A stretch of 64,000 nt of DNA from Echinicola soli. GTDB lineage: Bacteria > Bacteroidota > Bacteroidia > Cytophagales > Cyclobacteriaceae. The DNA lies in contig NZ_CP041253.1 in assembly GCF_006575665.1 (NCBI RefSeq), positions 3,013,001 to 3,077,000 of the forward strand. Reading direction: 5' to 3'. Under the pieces are notes generated by a model. It was given only the letters and a program-made list of their open reading frames with translations. It made no database searches and was not told the DNA's origin. The translations under genes and the position numbers were made by a program. This document shows, in pieces, positions 37,052 to 46,890 of this stretch. Every line of letters begins with the position of its first letter. Position 1 is the first letter of the stretch.

Positions 37052-38050
37052 TCACCTTTCCCCGACCCAATGTGGATAGATTGGCGTCTGTCCAGATACT
37101 TTGTCAAGTTGGAGAAGGTGCTTTTCGGAAAGTTTCCATCCGACAGCATCAATATTGGCCAATAACTGCTTTTCGTTCCGTGCACCGATGACCACATTGG
37201 AAACGGTCCTTTTTTGGAGTAACCAATTTATGGCCACTTGGGGAATGGATTTATCCAGTTCATCGGCAATGTTTTCCAGGACGTCAACCACCTTGTACAG
37301 GAATTTATCCCCAACCGGCGGTGCACCCACATCGCCGCCTGATTTGATTCGTCCCTCCTGCATTTCACGGCCTCTTTTAATCTTTCCCGTAAGTCTTCCC
37401 CATCCCAGTGGGCTCCATACCATCATTCCCAGTTTTTGGTCTTCCAAAAGGGGCATCAATTCCTGCTCATAATCTCGCCCTATCAGGGAATAATACCCTT
37501 GGTAGACGATATATTTTTCCAGGTTGAACTTTTCCGAAACCGAGAGTGACTTCATCAATTGCCAGGCAGCAAAATTGGAGCACCCGATGTACCTTACCTT
37601 GCCGCTTTTTACCATTAAATCAAGGGTTTTGAGGGTTTCTTCGATGGGCGTTTGGGGGTCATAGCTGTGCATAAAATAAAGGTCAATATAATCGGTTCCA
37701 AGTCGTTTCAGGCTATCATCAAGGGCATTTAACAGGTGATATCTGGACGATCCTTTTTCATTTGGAGATTCTCCCATTTGGAACGTCGCCTTTGTGGATA
37801 CAATAGTTTTATTCCTTTTACCTTTCAGGGCTTTTCCCAGAACGATTTCTGAATCACCGAGTGAATACACATTTGCGGTATCAAAAAAGTTGATCCCCCT
37901 TTCCATGCAGATGTCGATGAGCCGGCTTGCTTCTTTTACATCTGTTTGACCCCAGCGTTGAAAGAATTCATTGGTTCCCCCAAAAGTGCCTGTTCCCAAG
38001 CTAAGTACGGGTACTTTCAATCCCGAATTTCCCAGATTTCGATATTCCAT
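37052..38050 (-). CDS. Aldo/keto reductase
   Basis: 332 residues, NADPH-dependent TIM-barrel oxidoreductase. The catalytic tetrad is visible: Asp and Tyr in NFFDTANVYSLGDSE, Lys in TIVSTKATF and His in DLYFMHSYDP. The cofactor end has NWLLQKRTVSNVVIGARNEKQLLANIDA. The start MEYRNLGNSGLKVPVLSLG is the standard one. It resembles the general stress/Kv-beta-like AKR class; its carbonyl substrate cannot be read from sequence. It lies downstream of, and on the same strand as, a Crp/Fnr regulator, but the 285-base gap with a repeat makes co-transcription unlikely. Confidence 0.93.
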   Translation of the reverse strand: MEYRNLGNSGLKVPVLSLGTGTFGGTNEFFQRWGQTDVKEASRLIDICMERGINFFDTANVYSLGDSEIVLGKALKGKRNKTIVSTKATFQMGESPNEKGSSRYHLLNALDDSLKRLGTDYIDLYFMHSYDPQTPIEETLKTLDLMVKSGKVRYIGCSNFAAWQLMKSLSVSEKFNLEKYIVYQGYYSLIGRDYEQELMPLLEDQKLGMMVWSPLGWGRLTGKIKRGREMQEGRIKSGGDVGAPPVGDKFLYKVVDVLENIADELDKSIPQVAINWLLQKRTVSNVVIGARNEKQLLANIDAVGWKLSEKHLLQLDKVSGQTPIYPHWVGER

Positions 38051-38179
38051 TTTAGTAGACTTTAGTGATCAATGCATTTAATATCTACTGGCGTCCGACT
38101 AAATTTCAAATATGATCAAAAGCTGTCTTTAAATAGAAATTTTAGGGTTTTTATTCCAATCCCTAAAATGCCCCCCATC

Positions 38180-38200
38180 CCCCTAAAGGGGATTTAGGGG
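38180..38200. repeat. Dispersed GC-clamp repeat, copy 2
   Basis: CCCCTAAAGGGG ATTTAGGGG, the counterpart of the copy at 11822-11842 with the central TTT/AAA inverted. It lies between the Crp/Fnr and aldo/keto reductase genes. Confidence 0.5.
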
Positions 38201-38335
38201 TGAAAGCAGTTGAGTTTTTCAATTTGACGATTGTTTCCCCGGACACCAGCATTTAATATCTATAACAAATTTCCAAAAGGATTGCCGTTGCAGACAGGAC
38301 ATATGTCACCGAATCAATGTGAGGAATGTCACATT

Positions 38336-38923
38336 TCAGGCCTCGGCTTTGGTCAGCCTGCTTAGTGTTTCACGAGAGACTCCTAGGTAAGAAGCCACCA
38401 TGGCCTTGGGAATGCGCTGGATCAAGCCGGGATAAATGGAAAGGAGGTTATGGTAACGGTCCTTGGCATTGCTGCTCAAGAAGCAAAGGATCCTTTTTTG
38501 GAGGGCAATATATCCATTGATTGTTTTCTTAAGGAAAAAGGTCTGCATTTTAGGAATCTCCCGGCACAGCTTTTCCTTGTCCTCCAACGTGAGGGACATT
38601 GTCCGGGTGTCTTCGAGACAATCTACGGTCAAGGTTGACTGGGCTCTGCGGTGGAATGCCTCCGCATCGGTAATCCACCAGTTTTCCATTCCAAACTGCA
38701 GAATATGCTCCTTGCCATCTTCATCCAGCCGGGAAACCTTCATCAGTCCTTCCATCACGAAATAATCGTATCTGGCTTCGTCCCCTTGGTGAAGAACGAT
38801 CTGATGTTTTTTGAATGTCCTTTGCCTGAAATGTTCCAATACAACCTTAAACTCCCCATCGGTAAGTTTGACGATTTCTTCAATTTGGATCCTTAGGGGA
38901 TGTTGATTCATTTTAGAGGTCAT
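38336..38923 (-). CDS. Crp/Fnr family transcriptional regulator
   Basis: 195 residues. The N-terminal two thirds is a cyclic-nucleotide-binding-like beta roll (KKHQIVLHQGDEARYDYFVMEGLMKVSR, HILQFGMENWWITDAEAF). The long dimer helix follows (MQTFFLKKTINGYIALQKRILCFL), then a compact HTH (IPKAMVASYLGVSRETLSRL). The Arg/Ser residues that bind cAMP in Crp are not conserved, so the ligand is unknown. This short form is common in Bacteroidota. Target genes are not evident; the aldo/keto reductase downstream is a candidate. Confidence 0.9.
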   Translation of the reverse strand: MTSKMNQHPLRIQIEEIVKLTDGEFKVVLEHFRQRTFKKHQIVLHQGDEARYDYFVMEGLMKVSRLDEDGKEHILQFGMENWWITDAEAFHRRAQSTLTVDCLEDTRTMSLTLEDKEKLCREIPKMQTFFLKKTINGYIALQKRILCFLSSNAKDRYHNLLSIYPGLIQRIPKAMVASYLGVSRETLSRLTKAEA

Positions 38924-39932
38924 TTATAGATAAAAGGAAGTTGGCTCCAGAACGGTTAACGATCGCTTTGTAAGTTCCAAACAAAAATGTATAGTTATAG
39001 GTTTGCATTCATGTTTTTTTGCCGTGCTGTTTTACAAATGGATGATATCCATCATTTAGAAATCGCTGATGTGTTCCTGACCAATAAAAATTCAGATGCA
39101 TGAAGGTGGAATCGGTCGGAAAGCTCTTCAACTGTATTTTCAGAGTTGTATTTTCCTGCTCAGCATGTGATATAAAAGTGATGATCGATTGGTTTTTCTT
39201 GGTGTCAAGTAAATGGGACAGTGGCCAGGCAGGATACCTCGGGTACCTTCCAAGGGTACCAATATCATTTAAAGGACCATTCCGAAGAAAGTTAAGAAAG
39301 TCCCTTGGTGAGACCGATTTAAGAAAAATGAGCAGGCCGTTAAGAAAATGAATTAGCTCGCGTCGTGGAACAGCGAGATCCATTCATTTTCAGGCCGGAG
39401 CAGTTTTCATAAATTAAATTGGGTAACGTATTTTCCTCACTGGAAAACTTGTTTTTCCCAATTTAAAGGGCTCACCACCGGACTGGATTTTTGGTCCTTT
39501 TCATCAATGGAAATGCGTAGCATTCATGAAGACCTATTGAAAGCAATTTTACACCTGAATAAAAGGACGGAAACACTATTTATTCAATTATGCTTGGCTA
39601 CTTGTATGATTGCGGAGACTCATATAAAGTAAAAGCTATTACAGTCTTCCATTATTATACATAAAGTGGATATTGATCAGGTAGGAGCTGATTATATCTC
39701 GTGGCTTGGTCTTAAGAGTTGGTGATGAATGTTTGATACTAGATCATAATACTATGGATTATTTTGTCATTTCCACATGCTTATTTTGCATTTGTATTGT
39801 TTTGGTGCTTTTTGATTTGGTTTATTGATGTTTAAGTTTTTGATTTATTTATAACAGAATTTTGGACAATTATAGATCTTCTGTTCAAAACCAATGACCT
39901 ATTGCTTTTAAAATATCCCAAAATGAACAACT
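38924..39932. other. 1-kb region without a supported gene
   Basis: Contains short frames on both strands (e.g. 39009-39383 minus, 39100-39351 plus) with no recognisable domain and contradictory overlap; they may be remains of a decayed gene. A 10-bp inverted repeat TTAAATTGGG/CCCAATTTAA (39414-39423 and 39457-39466) encloses a second TTTTCC/GGAAAA hairpin. The AT-rich right part presumably carries the promoter of the sigma factor gene. Confidence 0.4.
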
Positions 39933-40613
39933 ATGATCAAACGAATATATGAAGATGGGCATAAGCTATCTAAGGATTATGAGGCAGATCAAAAAGAAAG
40001 CAGGGATCATTCGTTTTATAGCTCAGAAAACCATGCTTGGGAGGAATTTTTAAAAGGCAGTGATGACGCATTGGCCGAACTTTATAACCGTTTTGCCGAT
40101 AAGCTTTTTCATTATGGGACACAAATAACTGTTGATAGGGAAATTGCCTATGATGTGGTCCAGGATGTTTTTTTATATGTTGTGGTAAAGAAAAAGCAAT
40201 TAGGAAAGGTTGATTCTGTCAAGAATTACTTGTACGCTTCTTATCGGAGAAGGCTTATGAGGGTTTTGAAACGGAACAGGAAATTAAAACTGGTGGAAGG
40301 GTATGATCGCCATGATGGCTTTTTGATAGAGGTGGCTGAAGATTTTCATGCCATTGGAACTCCACTGACCATCGATATAAAAGAGCTGTTGCAAAAAGTC
40401 TGTAACCAACTTCCCATCCGTCAGCGTGAAGCGATTAACTTGTATTTCTTCGAGCAGTTATCCTATAAGGAAATTGCCCAAATAATGGATATGGGTCATG
40501 TAAGGTCAGCACGAAATCTCCTGTACAAAGCATTAGGAAACCTGGCTGTTTCCCTCAAAGGACATGAAGGTGTTGTATTCTTGTTCCCTTTGGCCCTTCA
40601 ATTGAACCTGTAG
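39933..40613 (+). CDS. ECF sigma factor (sigma-70 family), module 1
   Basis: 226 residues. Region 2 is seen in FLKGSDDALAELYNRFADKL and IAYDVVQDVFLYVVVKKK; region 4 in LPIRQREAINLYFFEQLSYK followed by EIAQIMDMGHVRSARNLLYKAL. An N-terminal extension of about 30 charged residues precedes region 2. The FecR gene follows after about 200 bases, then SusC with an STN domain, the standard cell-surface signalling set of Bacteroidota glycan loci. It should direct transcription of the SusC/SusD/GH95 genes downstream (inference from context). Confidence 0.9.
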   Translation: MIKRIYEDGHKLSKDYEADQKESRDHSFYSSENHAWEEFLKGSDDALAELYNRFADKLFHYGTQITVDREIAYDVVQDVFLYVVVKKKQLGKVDSVKNYLYASYRRRLMRVLKRNRKLKLVEGYDRHDGFLIEVAEDFHAIGTPLTIDIKELLQKVCNQLPIRQREAINLYFFEQLSYKEIAQIMDMGHVRSARNLLYKALGNLAVSLKGHEGVVFLFPLALQLNL

Positions 40614-40816
40614 CATTTTCAATGGTAGAAGAGCATCTCCTGTCAGTCAGGGGCAGGGGTTAAACAGTGTTTTTCAGATAAGGTTTGTGTCATAGGAAAA
40701 ATAAAATACACTTCCCTTTATGATCCTCCCATAATAAAATTTAAAAAAAACACTTTTACCGATGTCACTTTTAGGGCTTATGTCTCTTAATATCTACAAG
40801 AGCTAGAAACTCAAAA

Positions 40817-41893
40817 ATGCCCATGGAATTTGATCCGGAAAGTGAACTTGATTTTTTAAAGAACCCTTTGTTCGTCAAATGGGTGAAACAGCCGACCCAG
40901 CACACTGACCGGTATTGGGAGAACTGGAGCCGGAAGTATCCAGAGAAAATAAACGTGATGTTGAATGCCAAGGAACTGGCCAAGCGGTTAAAGCCCCAGG
41001 AAGAAAATAAAATAGATAAGGCCAAGTTTGAGGCAGGTTTGGACCGACTGTTGGAAAAAAACAATAATGAGCTGGAAACCCCATCCCCTACCTTTGCATA
41101 CAAGAGAAAGGAAAGCAGGCATTTTTGGACATGGGGCAATTCGGTAGCAGCGTCCATTTTGTTAATTGGAATGCTGTTTATGGCCTATAACTGGATCAAT
41201 AGATCAACAGGGACAATCCCTACTACCAAAAATGTAGCAATAATTTCAAGAACCGTCTCAAAAGGCGTCAAAAAGACTTTTATGTTGCCGGACAGTTCAA
41301 TGGTTACGCTAAACTCCGGTAGTACTATTTCCTATCCAAAGGATTTTGCCGAAAACCGTCAGATAAAACTTGTAGGCCAGGCATTTTTCGACGTCAAGAA
41401 TGATTCTGATCACCCCTTTAGTATTAAAAGCGGAGATTTGGTGACGACAGTGCTAGGAACTTCATTTGATGTCAAAGCCTATGAAGGTCAGTCTAATTTT
41501 CATGTGGCAGTGGTCACGGGAAAGGTAAAGGTGGCCACTCAAGATGGAATTGAAACCGAGATTGTCCCAACAGAAGCGACCTATTACGATGCGGAGTCCG
41601 GAGCTATCAGCAAAGGAAAATATGACTATGAGGAACTGCTGGGCTGGAAAGAGAAGATACTGAAATTTGATGATGCCTCCTATAGAGAGGTGTTCAGGAT
41701 ACTTTCCAATTGGTACGATGTCGATTTTGAGTTGGATAGTGAATTTACACTCAAGGGAAACTATACAGGGAGATTTGAAGACCAAATGCTCGAAAATGTC
41801 CTAAAAGGCATGGAATACTCCACTGATATCCAATTTGAACTCAAGGGCAAAAAAGTCATGGTCAGCAAAAAATCAACCTTGCCGAACCAGTAA
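40817..41893 (+). CDS. FecR family anti-sigma/sensor protein, module 1
   Basis: 358 residues, inner-membrane protein with one transmembrane helix (SVAASILLIGMLFMAYNWI, about residues 112-130). The cytoplasmic N-terminus would bind the sigma factor. The periplasmic part has the FecR domain (TVSKGVKKTFMLPDSSMVTL, GQAFFDVKNDSDHPFSI, VLGTSFDVKAYEG) and the C-terminal DUF4974 domain (ASYREVFRILSNWYDVDFEL, VLKGMEYSTDIQFELKGK), which contacts the STN domain of SusC. It lies between the sigma factor and SusC genes. Confidence 0.93.
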   Translation: MPMEFDPESELDFLKNPLFVKWVKQPTQHTDRYWENWSRKYPEKINVMLNAKELAKRLKPQEENKIDKAKFEAGLDRLLEKNNNELETPSPTFAYKRKESRHFWTWGNSVAASILLIGMLFMAYNWINRSTGTIPTTKNVAIISRTVSKGVKKTFMLPDSSMVTLNSGSTISYPKDFAENRQIKLVGQAFFDVKNDSDHPFSIKSGDLVTTVLGTSFDVKAYEGQSNFHVAVVTGKVKVATQDGIETEIVPTEATYYDAESGAISKGKYDYEELLGWKEKILKFDDASYREVFRILSNWYDVDFELDSEFTLKGNYTGRFEDQMLENVLKGMEYSTDIQFELKGKKVMVSKKSTLPNQ

Positions 41894-41930
41894 AACATGA
41901 ATCATACAATTACAATTAACCCAAATCATT

Positions 41931-44900
41931 ATGAAACATTCCATACCCATTTGGAGAAAAGGGACAAACAGCCTAATAATATTGTTTGTGGGATTTCTCG
42001 CCAGTTTATTTCACTTATCCGCAGTACAGGCGGTGCCCAGTCAGGAAAAAGACCTTGATCAGGTCTTTATAAGTATTCATGTAAAGGAAAAACACGTTTA
42101 TTCCATCTTCAAGGAGATCGAGCTGAAGACAGGCTATGCCTTTGCCTATGAAAAGGGAAAGTTGGGAGCATTATCCCCGCAGACTTTGGAGGTTGAAAAC
42201 GGTTCCTTGCTGTCCGTGCTGGAGACCTTGTCCAAAAATGCAAAGCTAAAGTTCAAAAGTATCAACAGTACGATCCATGTTTCCCGTCAGGAACAAACAG
42301 TTGCTGAAATAAAGGTACAAGAAGATAAGAGCGTAAGCGGGACGGTAACCTCAGGAGTGGATGGCCAGCCCATTCCTGGTGCCACGGTCAGTGTAAAAGG
42401 GACAACCACCGGTACCGCTACCGATATTGACGGGAAATTCACCATCAATGTCGCCGATAACGATGCCGTTCTGATCATTTCCTTTGTAGGATATAAATCC
42501 CAAGAGGTGTCTTTAGGAAACCAAACGGACATAGAAATTGTATTGGAGGAGGATTTGAAGGGTCTGGAAGAAGTAGTGGTCGTGGGCTACGGTACCCAGA
42601 AAAAAATCAATGTTACCGGAGCAGTGGCAGATGTGGACGGAGAAGTGCTCTCCCGTCGTCCGGTCACCAATGCAGCATCCATGCTCCAAGGCAGAATGCC
42701 AGGGGTAAGGGTGGTGCAGAATTCGGGTCAGCCAGGGGATGAAGGGTTGGGCATCCAAATCCGTGGACAGGGAACATTTAGTGGAGCAGGTTCCAATCCC
42801 TTGGTACTGATCGATGGCGTGGAAGGAAACCTGTCAGATATAGATCCCAACGATATTGAGAATGTTTCTGTACTGAAAGATGCAGCTTCAGCCTCCATTT
42901 ATGGATCAAGGGCTGCCAACGGAGTTATTTTGGTGACTACAAAGAAAGGAGCCAAAGGAGGCTTTAAACTGGATTACCATGGGAATTTTGCCATGCACAA
43001 TCCTTCCAGAATGCCTGAATTCATTACCAATTCCGCTGAATATATGGAGATGTGGAACGAAGCAAAAACCAATTCCGGCATTGGTACAGGGCTGTACTCC
43101 GAAGAACAAATCGACCTCTACAGAAATGCTACCGACAGAAGCCGGTACCCCAATGCTGACTGGCTGGACATTATGTTCAATCCAGCCCCAACCCAAACCC
43201 ATTATCTGTCCTTTAACGGTGGGGAGAACCTTACTACTTACAACATATCCCTTGGATATGTAAACCAGGAAGGAGTCATGAAAGGGTTCAATTACGAGCG
43301 GTATAACTTTCGTGTAAACCTCGCCTCCGGTATCAACGATAAAATACGTTTTGGCACGAATTTATCATTGAAGCGAGGAGAACGGGAAGAACCACGACAA
43401 GGGGCGGTGGATACTTTTTTGAGCACCCTTTCACAGGCGCCTACCTACGGGCCAGTGCTTCCCGATGGGTCAGGGAAATATACCTATAAGGCATTTGATT
43501 TTGAGAGCAATAATAAAAACCCTGTCGCCCTTGTAGAGAACGGTGTTCTGAATAGGCTAGTGGACCATTCCATCAATGCGCAGGCATGGACGGAGTTTGA
43601 GCTTACCGATGGGCTGAAGTGGTATACCAAGGCAGCTATTATTGCAGACCTCAACAAGTCAAAGGACTGGAGACCGGAAGTCCCGCTGTATAATTACCTG
43701 AGTGGAGAGTTTATGACGGATCTTGATGTGGGAGGCCGTGGGCTCAATGTCAACAATAATGAAAACATCTACACCAACCTGTTTTCTTATTTGGCCTATG
43801 AAAGGACATTGTCTGAAAGACATAATTTTAACCTGCAGTTGGGATATAGCCAAGAGTACAACAAATATGAAATTCTTACAGGATATCGTGAGCGTTTTTC
43901 AAGCAATCAATTGCTGGAGCTTAATGCCGGAAGTCCAGCGGTACAAAATGCTTTTGGATCCAGTGAAGAGTGGGCCATTCAGTCGTTCTTTGCGCGGCTG
44001 GGATATAATTTTGATGAGCGTTACTTGGTGGAGCTCAATATGCGCTATGACGGCACCAGTAGGCTGAGCCCTGATAACCGATGGGGTGCTTTTCCGTCCA
44101 TTTCGGCTGGTTGGAGAATTTCGGAGGAATCCTTTATCAGGGATGGAAATGTAAACTGGCTGGATGATCTGAAGCTACGCGCTTCCTATGGTGAGCTGGG
44201 CAACCAGAATATCGGCATTTATCCTTATCAGGATATCTTGGTATTCACGGGAGCCTATCCTTTTGACAATAGTGACCTGGCCACTGGAATTGCCCAGACA
44301 AGGTTGTCCAATAACGCCATTAAGTGGGAGACGACAAAAATTACGGATATAGGCCTGGACTTGATGGTGCTCAATGGTCTAAACCTAACAGTAGACTGGT
44401 ACAGGAAAGAGACATCCGATATTTTGAGAAGTTCCCAGCTTACCGGGGTAGTGGGGCTTTCACCGCCCACGATCAATGACGGGGTGATGCGGAATACCGG
44501 TCTGGAAGTCAATGTAAACTATCGAGGAGCAATTGAAAATGGTAGCTTGGAAGGGCTTAATTATGAAGCAGGTTTCTTTATTGACCGCTTCCGAAATGAA
44601 CTCGTTGAGTTTGGTGCCGAAGAGATCAGCGGTAACCAGATATATCGGGAAGGGCTCCCCTGGGGAAGCTTTTACATGTTGGAAATGGAAGGGATCTTCC
44701 AGACCGAAGAGGAAGTGAACAACAGTCCGGCGCAGTTTAACGATAATACCCTACCCGGGGATATCAAGTACCAGGACCAGAACAACGATGGTATCATCAA
44801 TGATGATGACCGGATTGTAATAGGCAACCCCTTTCCGAAATTTGAATATGCCTTTAACTTGAGCGCCTCTTGGAAAGGCTTTGATCTCTCTGCCTTTCTG

Positions 44901-45314
44901 CAAGGGGTGTATGACCGGGACATTTATGTGAATAATTGGGGAACGATTCCTTTTATCCAGGGAGCCCCGCCCACAGTGGATTGGAGAAACCGCTGGACCG
45001 AGGACAACCCAAGTACCTCAATGCCCAGAATGTACTGGGGGTGGAACGATTCAGGAAAAATTTCCCGTACCTCATCCTATTTTCTCCAGGATGCCTCTTA
45101 CCTGCGGTTAAAGAATCTGGTAGTGGGCTATAGCTTCGCAAAAGCTATGATCGAAAAGCTCAACATGAGTAAGCTACGGATCTATTTTTCCGGGGACAAC
45201 CTGGCCACGATCACCCAGTATCCAGGATTGGATCCTGAAAGAAGCGATAATGGGAATTTTGTAAACTATCCCCAAAACAGGATTTATTCATTCGGCTTAC
45301 AGGTACAATTTTAA
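41931..45314 (+). CDS. SusC/RagA family TonB-linked receptor with STN domain, module 1
   Basis: 1127 residues, outer-membrane glycan importer. In order: signal peptide, STN signalling domain (about 45-110; HVKEKHVYSIFKEIELKTGY), carboxypeptidase-like domain (about 125-205; GTVTSGVDGQPIPGATVSVK), the family linker LEEVVVVGYGTQKK, plug (LQGRMPGVRVVQNSGQPGDE, ASIYGSRAANGVILVTTK) and a barrel ending RIYSFGLQVQF. The STN domain means it is a transducer that signals ligand occupancy to FecR. The SusD gene starts 7 bases after the stop. Confidence 0.96.
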   Translation: MKHSIPIWRKGTNSLIILFVGFLASLFHLSAVQAVPSQEKDLDQVFISIHVKEKHVYSIFKEIELKTGYAFAYEKGKLGALSPQTLEVENGSLLSVLETLSKNAKLKFKSINSTIHVSRQEQTVAEIKVQEDKSVSGTVTSGVDGQPIPGATVSVKGTTTGTATDIDGKFTINVADNDAVLIISFVGYKSQEVSLGNQTDIEIVLEEDLKGLEEVVVVGYGTQKKINVTGAVADVDGEVLSRRPVTNAASMLQGRMPGVRVVQNSGQPGDEGLGIQIRGQGTFSGAGSNPLVLIDGVEGNLSDIDPNDIENVSVLKDAASASIYGSRAANGVILVTTKKGAKGGFKLDYHGNFAMHNPSRMPEFITNSAEYMEMWNEAKTNSGIGTGLYSEEQIDLYRNATDRSRYPNADWLDIMFNPAPTQTHYLSFNGGENLTTYNISLGYVNQEGVMKGFNYERYNFRVNLASGINDKIRFGTNLSLKRGEREEPRQGAVDTFLSTLSQAPTYGPVLPDGSGKYTYKAFDFESNNKNPVALVENGVLNRLVDHSINAQAWTEFELTDGLKWYTKAAIIADLNKSKDWRPEVPLYNYLSGEFMTDLDVGGRGLNVNNNENIYTNLFSYLAYERTLSERHNFNLQLGYSQEYNKYEILTGYRERFSSNQLLELNAGSPAVQNAFGSSEEWAIQSFFARLGYNFDERYLVELNMRYDGTSRLSPDNRWGAFPSISAGWRISEESFIRDGNVNWLDDLKLRASYGELGNQNIGIYPYQDILVFTGAYPFDNSDLATGIAQTRLSNNAIKWETTKITDIGLDLMVLNGLNLTVDWYRKETSDILRSSQLTGVVGLSPPTINDGVMRNTGLEVNVNYRGAIENGSLEGLNYEAGFFIDRFRNELVEFGAEEISGNQIYREGLPWGSFYMLEMEGIFQTEEEVNNSPAQFNDNTLPGDIKYQDQNNDGIINDDDRIVIGNPFPKFEYAFNLSASWKGFDLSAFLQGVYDRDIYVNNWGTIPFIQGAPPTVDWRNRWTEDNPSTSMPRMYWGWNDSGKISRTSSYFLQDASYLRLKNLVVGYSFAKAMIEKLNMSKLRIYFSGDNLATITQYPGLDPERSDNGNFVNYPQNRIYSFGLQVQF

Positions 45315-45321
45315 GGACTAA

Positions 45322-46854
45322 ATGAAAAATAATATGAAAACGATCAATAATTATATCATAATTGGAGTTTTGTTCGTGCTGAGTGCCTGTGAAGGCTTTT
45401 TGGACAGAAGTCCCACCGATCAGCTTTCATCGAATCTTTTCTGGCAATCCCAAACGGATTTTGAAAATGCATTGACGGCCATTTATGGAAGTATGCAAGT
45501 GGACATGTACACCTATGGAGCGCCCAACAAGGATGTGCTGACCGATAATGGATACGGTCAGCACAACTACTATGGGAGCAACGCCATTGTACAGGGAAAT
45601 ATCTTTCCTTCATCGGGAGGGTATATTTCCTCAATTTACTCGACAGCTTACTCGGGTATTGCTAGGATAAATATCTTCCTGAACCAACTGCAATCCTATG
45701 AAGGGGAAGATATAAGTGATGAAATGAAAAGCCGCTATGAGGGAGAGGCAAAGTTTGTTCGTGGATATTTTTATTTTGAGCTGTATCAGGCCTATGGTGA
45801 GGTGCCAGTGGTTACGGAACCATTGGACTTGGAGAACCAGTCCCAGCCAAAAGTGTCTATGGAACAGGTCTTTGCCCAGGTCAGGGATGATCTGACGGAT
45901 GCCATTGGTATGTTGGAGGAAATACCCTATGGCAATAGTGGTGGACATGCGGTGAAAAGCTCAGCGGAAGCACTTTTGCTCAGGACATTGATGTATGAAG
46001 CCTATCAGGAGAACGGTGCAGCCAATTCCGCTATCATGGAAGAAGCAAAACTGTTGGCCCAGTCACTGATGGAAGGTGATTATAGGTTGGTTGAAGATGT
46101 GGAGAGCGTCTTTAGGACAGGGTCACAGGAAGGAAATGAAGAGATCATCTTTTCGGTCAAGTTTTTGGCACCGGACAATGCCACCCCTATGGACCAGTGG
46201 TACGGGGATTGGCTAGTGGTAAGCCCTCTTCAAAATCTAGTGAATGATTTTGAATATATGGATGGCTTACCTTATGGTGAATCACCAATGACCGATCCCG
46301 ATGATCCCTATGAAAACAGGGATCCGCGACTTGCGCAGACTATTTTTGTGGATTATGTCGATTGGGGTGATGGAAACGAGCACCGTCCATCCAATAACCG
46401 ACCGACTGGTTTTGGATTGAAAAAATTCCTGAGCCCAGACCTCATTCCTTACGGGTATTCTACCAGAAGTGAGCAAGATTGGGTATTGCTTCGCTATGCC
46501 GATGTGCTCCTGATGTATGCAGAACTGGAAAATGAGCTTTCCGGGCCCAATGCCGCGGTTTACAATGCAATCAATGCCATACGTGAGCGTTCCGAAATGC
46601 CGGATATTCCTTCGGGACTTTCTCAGGACGCCATGCGTGAACGTATCAGGCATGAGAGAAGGGTAGAACTGGCCTTTGAAGGACTGCGCTATTACGACCT
46701 GAAGCGTTGGAGGGTGGCAGAGGAAGAGCTGAACAGCGTGGATGATGGGGTGATACCCTACCATTTTGAAGATCGCTTTTACCTCTGGCCATTACCGCAA
46801 TCGGAGATCGATAAAAGCAATGGCGTGTTGGTACAAAATCCAGATTACCAGTAG
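45322..46854 (+). CDS. SusD/RagB family glycan-binding lipoprotein, module 1
   Basis: 510 residues. The lipoprotein signal ends LFVLSAC, followed by EGFLDRSPTDQLSS, typical of SusD. The N-terminal TPR-like helices (FWQSQTDFENALTAIYGSM, RYEGEAKFVRGYFYFELYQAYGEVP) and the C-terminal SusD domain (LRYADVLLMYAELENELSG, IRHERRVELAFEGLRYYDLKRW) are complete, ending in the usual FYLWPLPQSEIDKSNG...LVQNPDYQ. It forms the lid of the SusC channel and binds the glycan at the surface. GH95 follows after 36 bases. Confidence 0.96.
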   Translation: MKNNMKTINNYIIIGVLFVLSACEGFLDRSPTDQLSSNLFWQSQTDFENALTAIYGSMQVDMYTYGAPNKDVLTDNGYGQHNYYGSNAIVQGNIFPSSGGYISSIYSTAYSGIARINIFLNQLQSYEGEDISDEMKSRYEGEAKFVRGYFYFELYQAYGEVPVVTEPLDLENQSQPKVSMEQVFAQVRDDLTDAIGMLEEIPYGNSGGHAVKSSAEALLLRTLMYEAYQENGAANSAIMEEAKLLAQSLMEGDYRLVEDVESVFRTGSQEGNEEIIFSVKFLAPDNATPMDQWYGDWLVVSPLQNLVNDFEYMDGLPYGESPMTDPDDPYENRDPRLAQTIFVDYVDWGDGNEHRPSNNRPTGFGLKKFLSPDLIPYGYSTRSEQDWVLLRYADVLLMYAELENELSGPNAAVYNAINAIRERSEMPDIPSGLSQDAMRERIRHERRVELAFEGLRYYDLKRWRVAEEELNSVDDGVIPYHFEDRFYLWPLPQSEIDKSNGVLVQNPDYQ

Positions 46855-46890
46855 TAATTTACCGTAACAATAGAAGTTAAAAAAGTTCAT

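Noticed and set aside
39009..39383. 124-codon minus-strand frame
   Set aside because: No domain, unusual composition, and an overlapping plus-strand frame at 39100-39351 of equal plausibility; no start signal.
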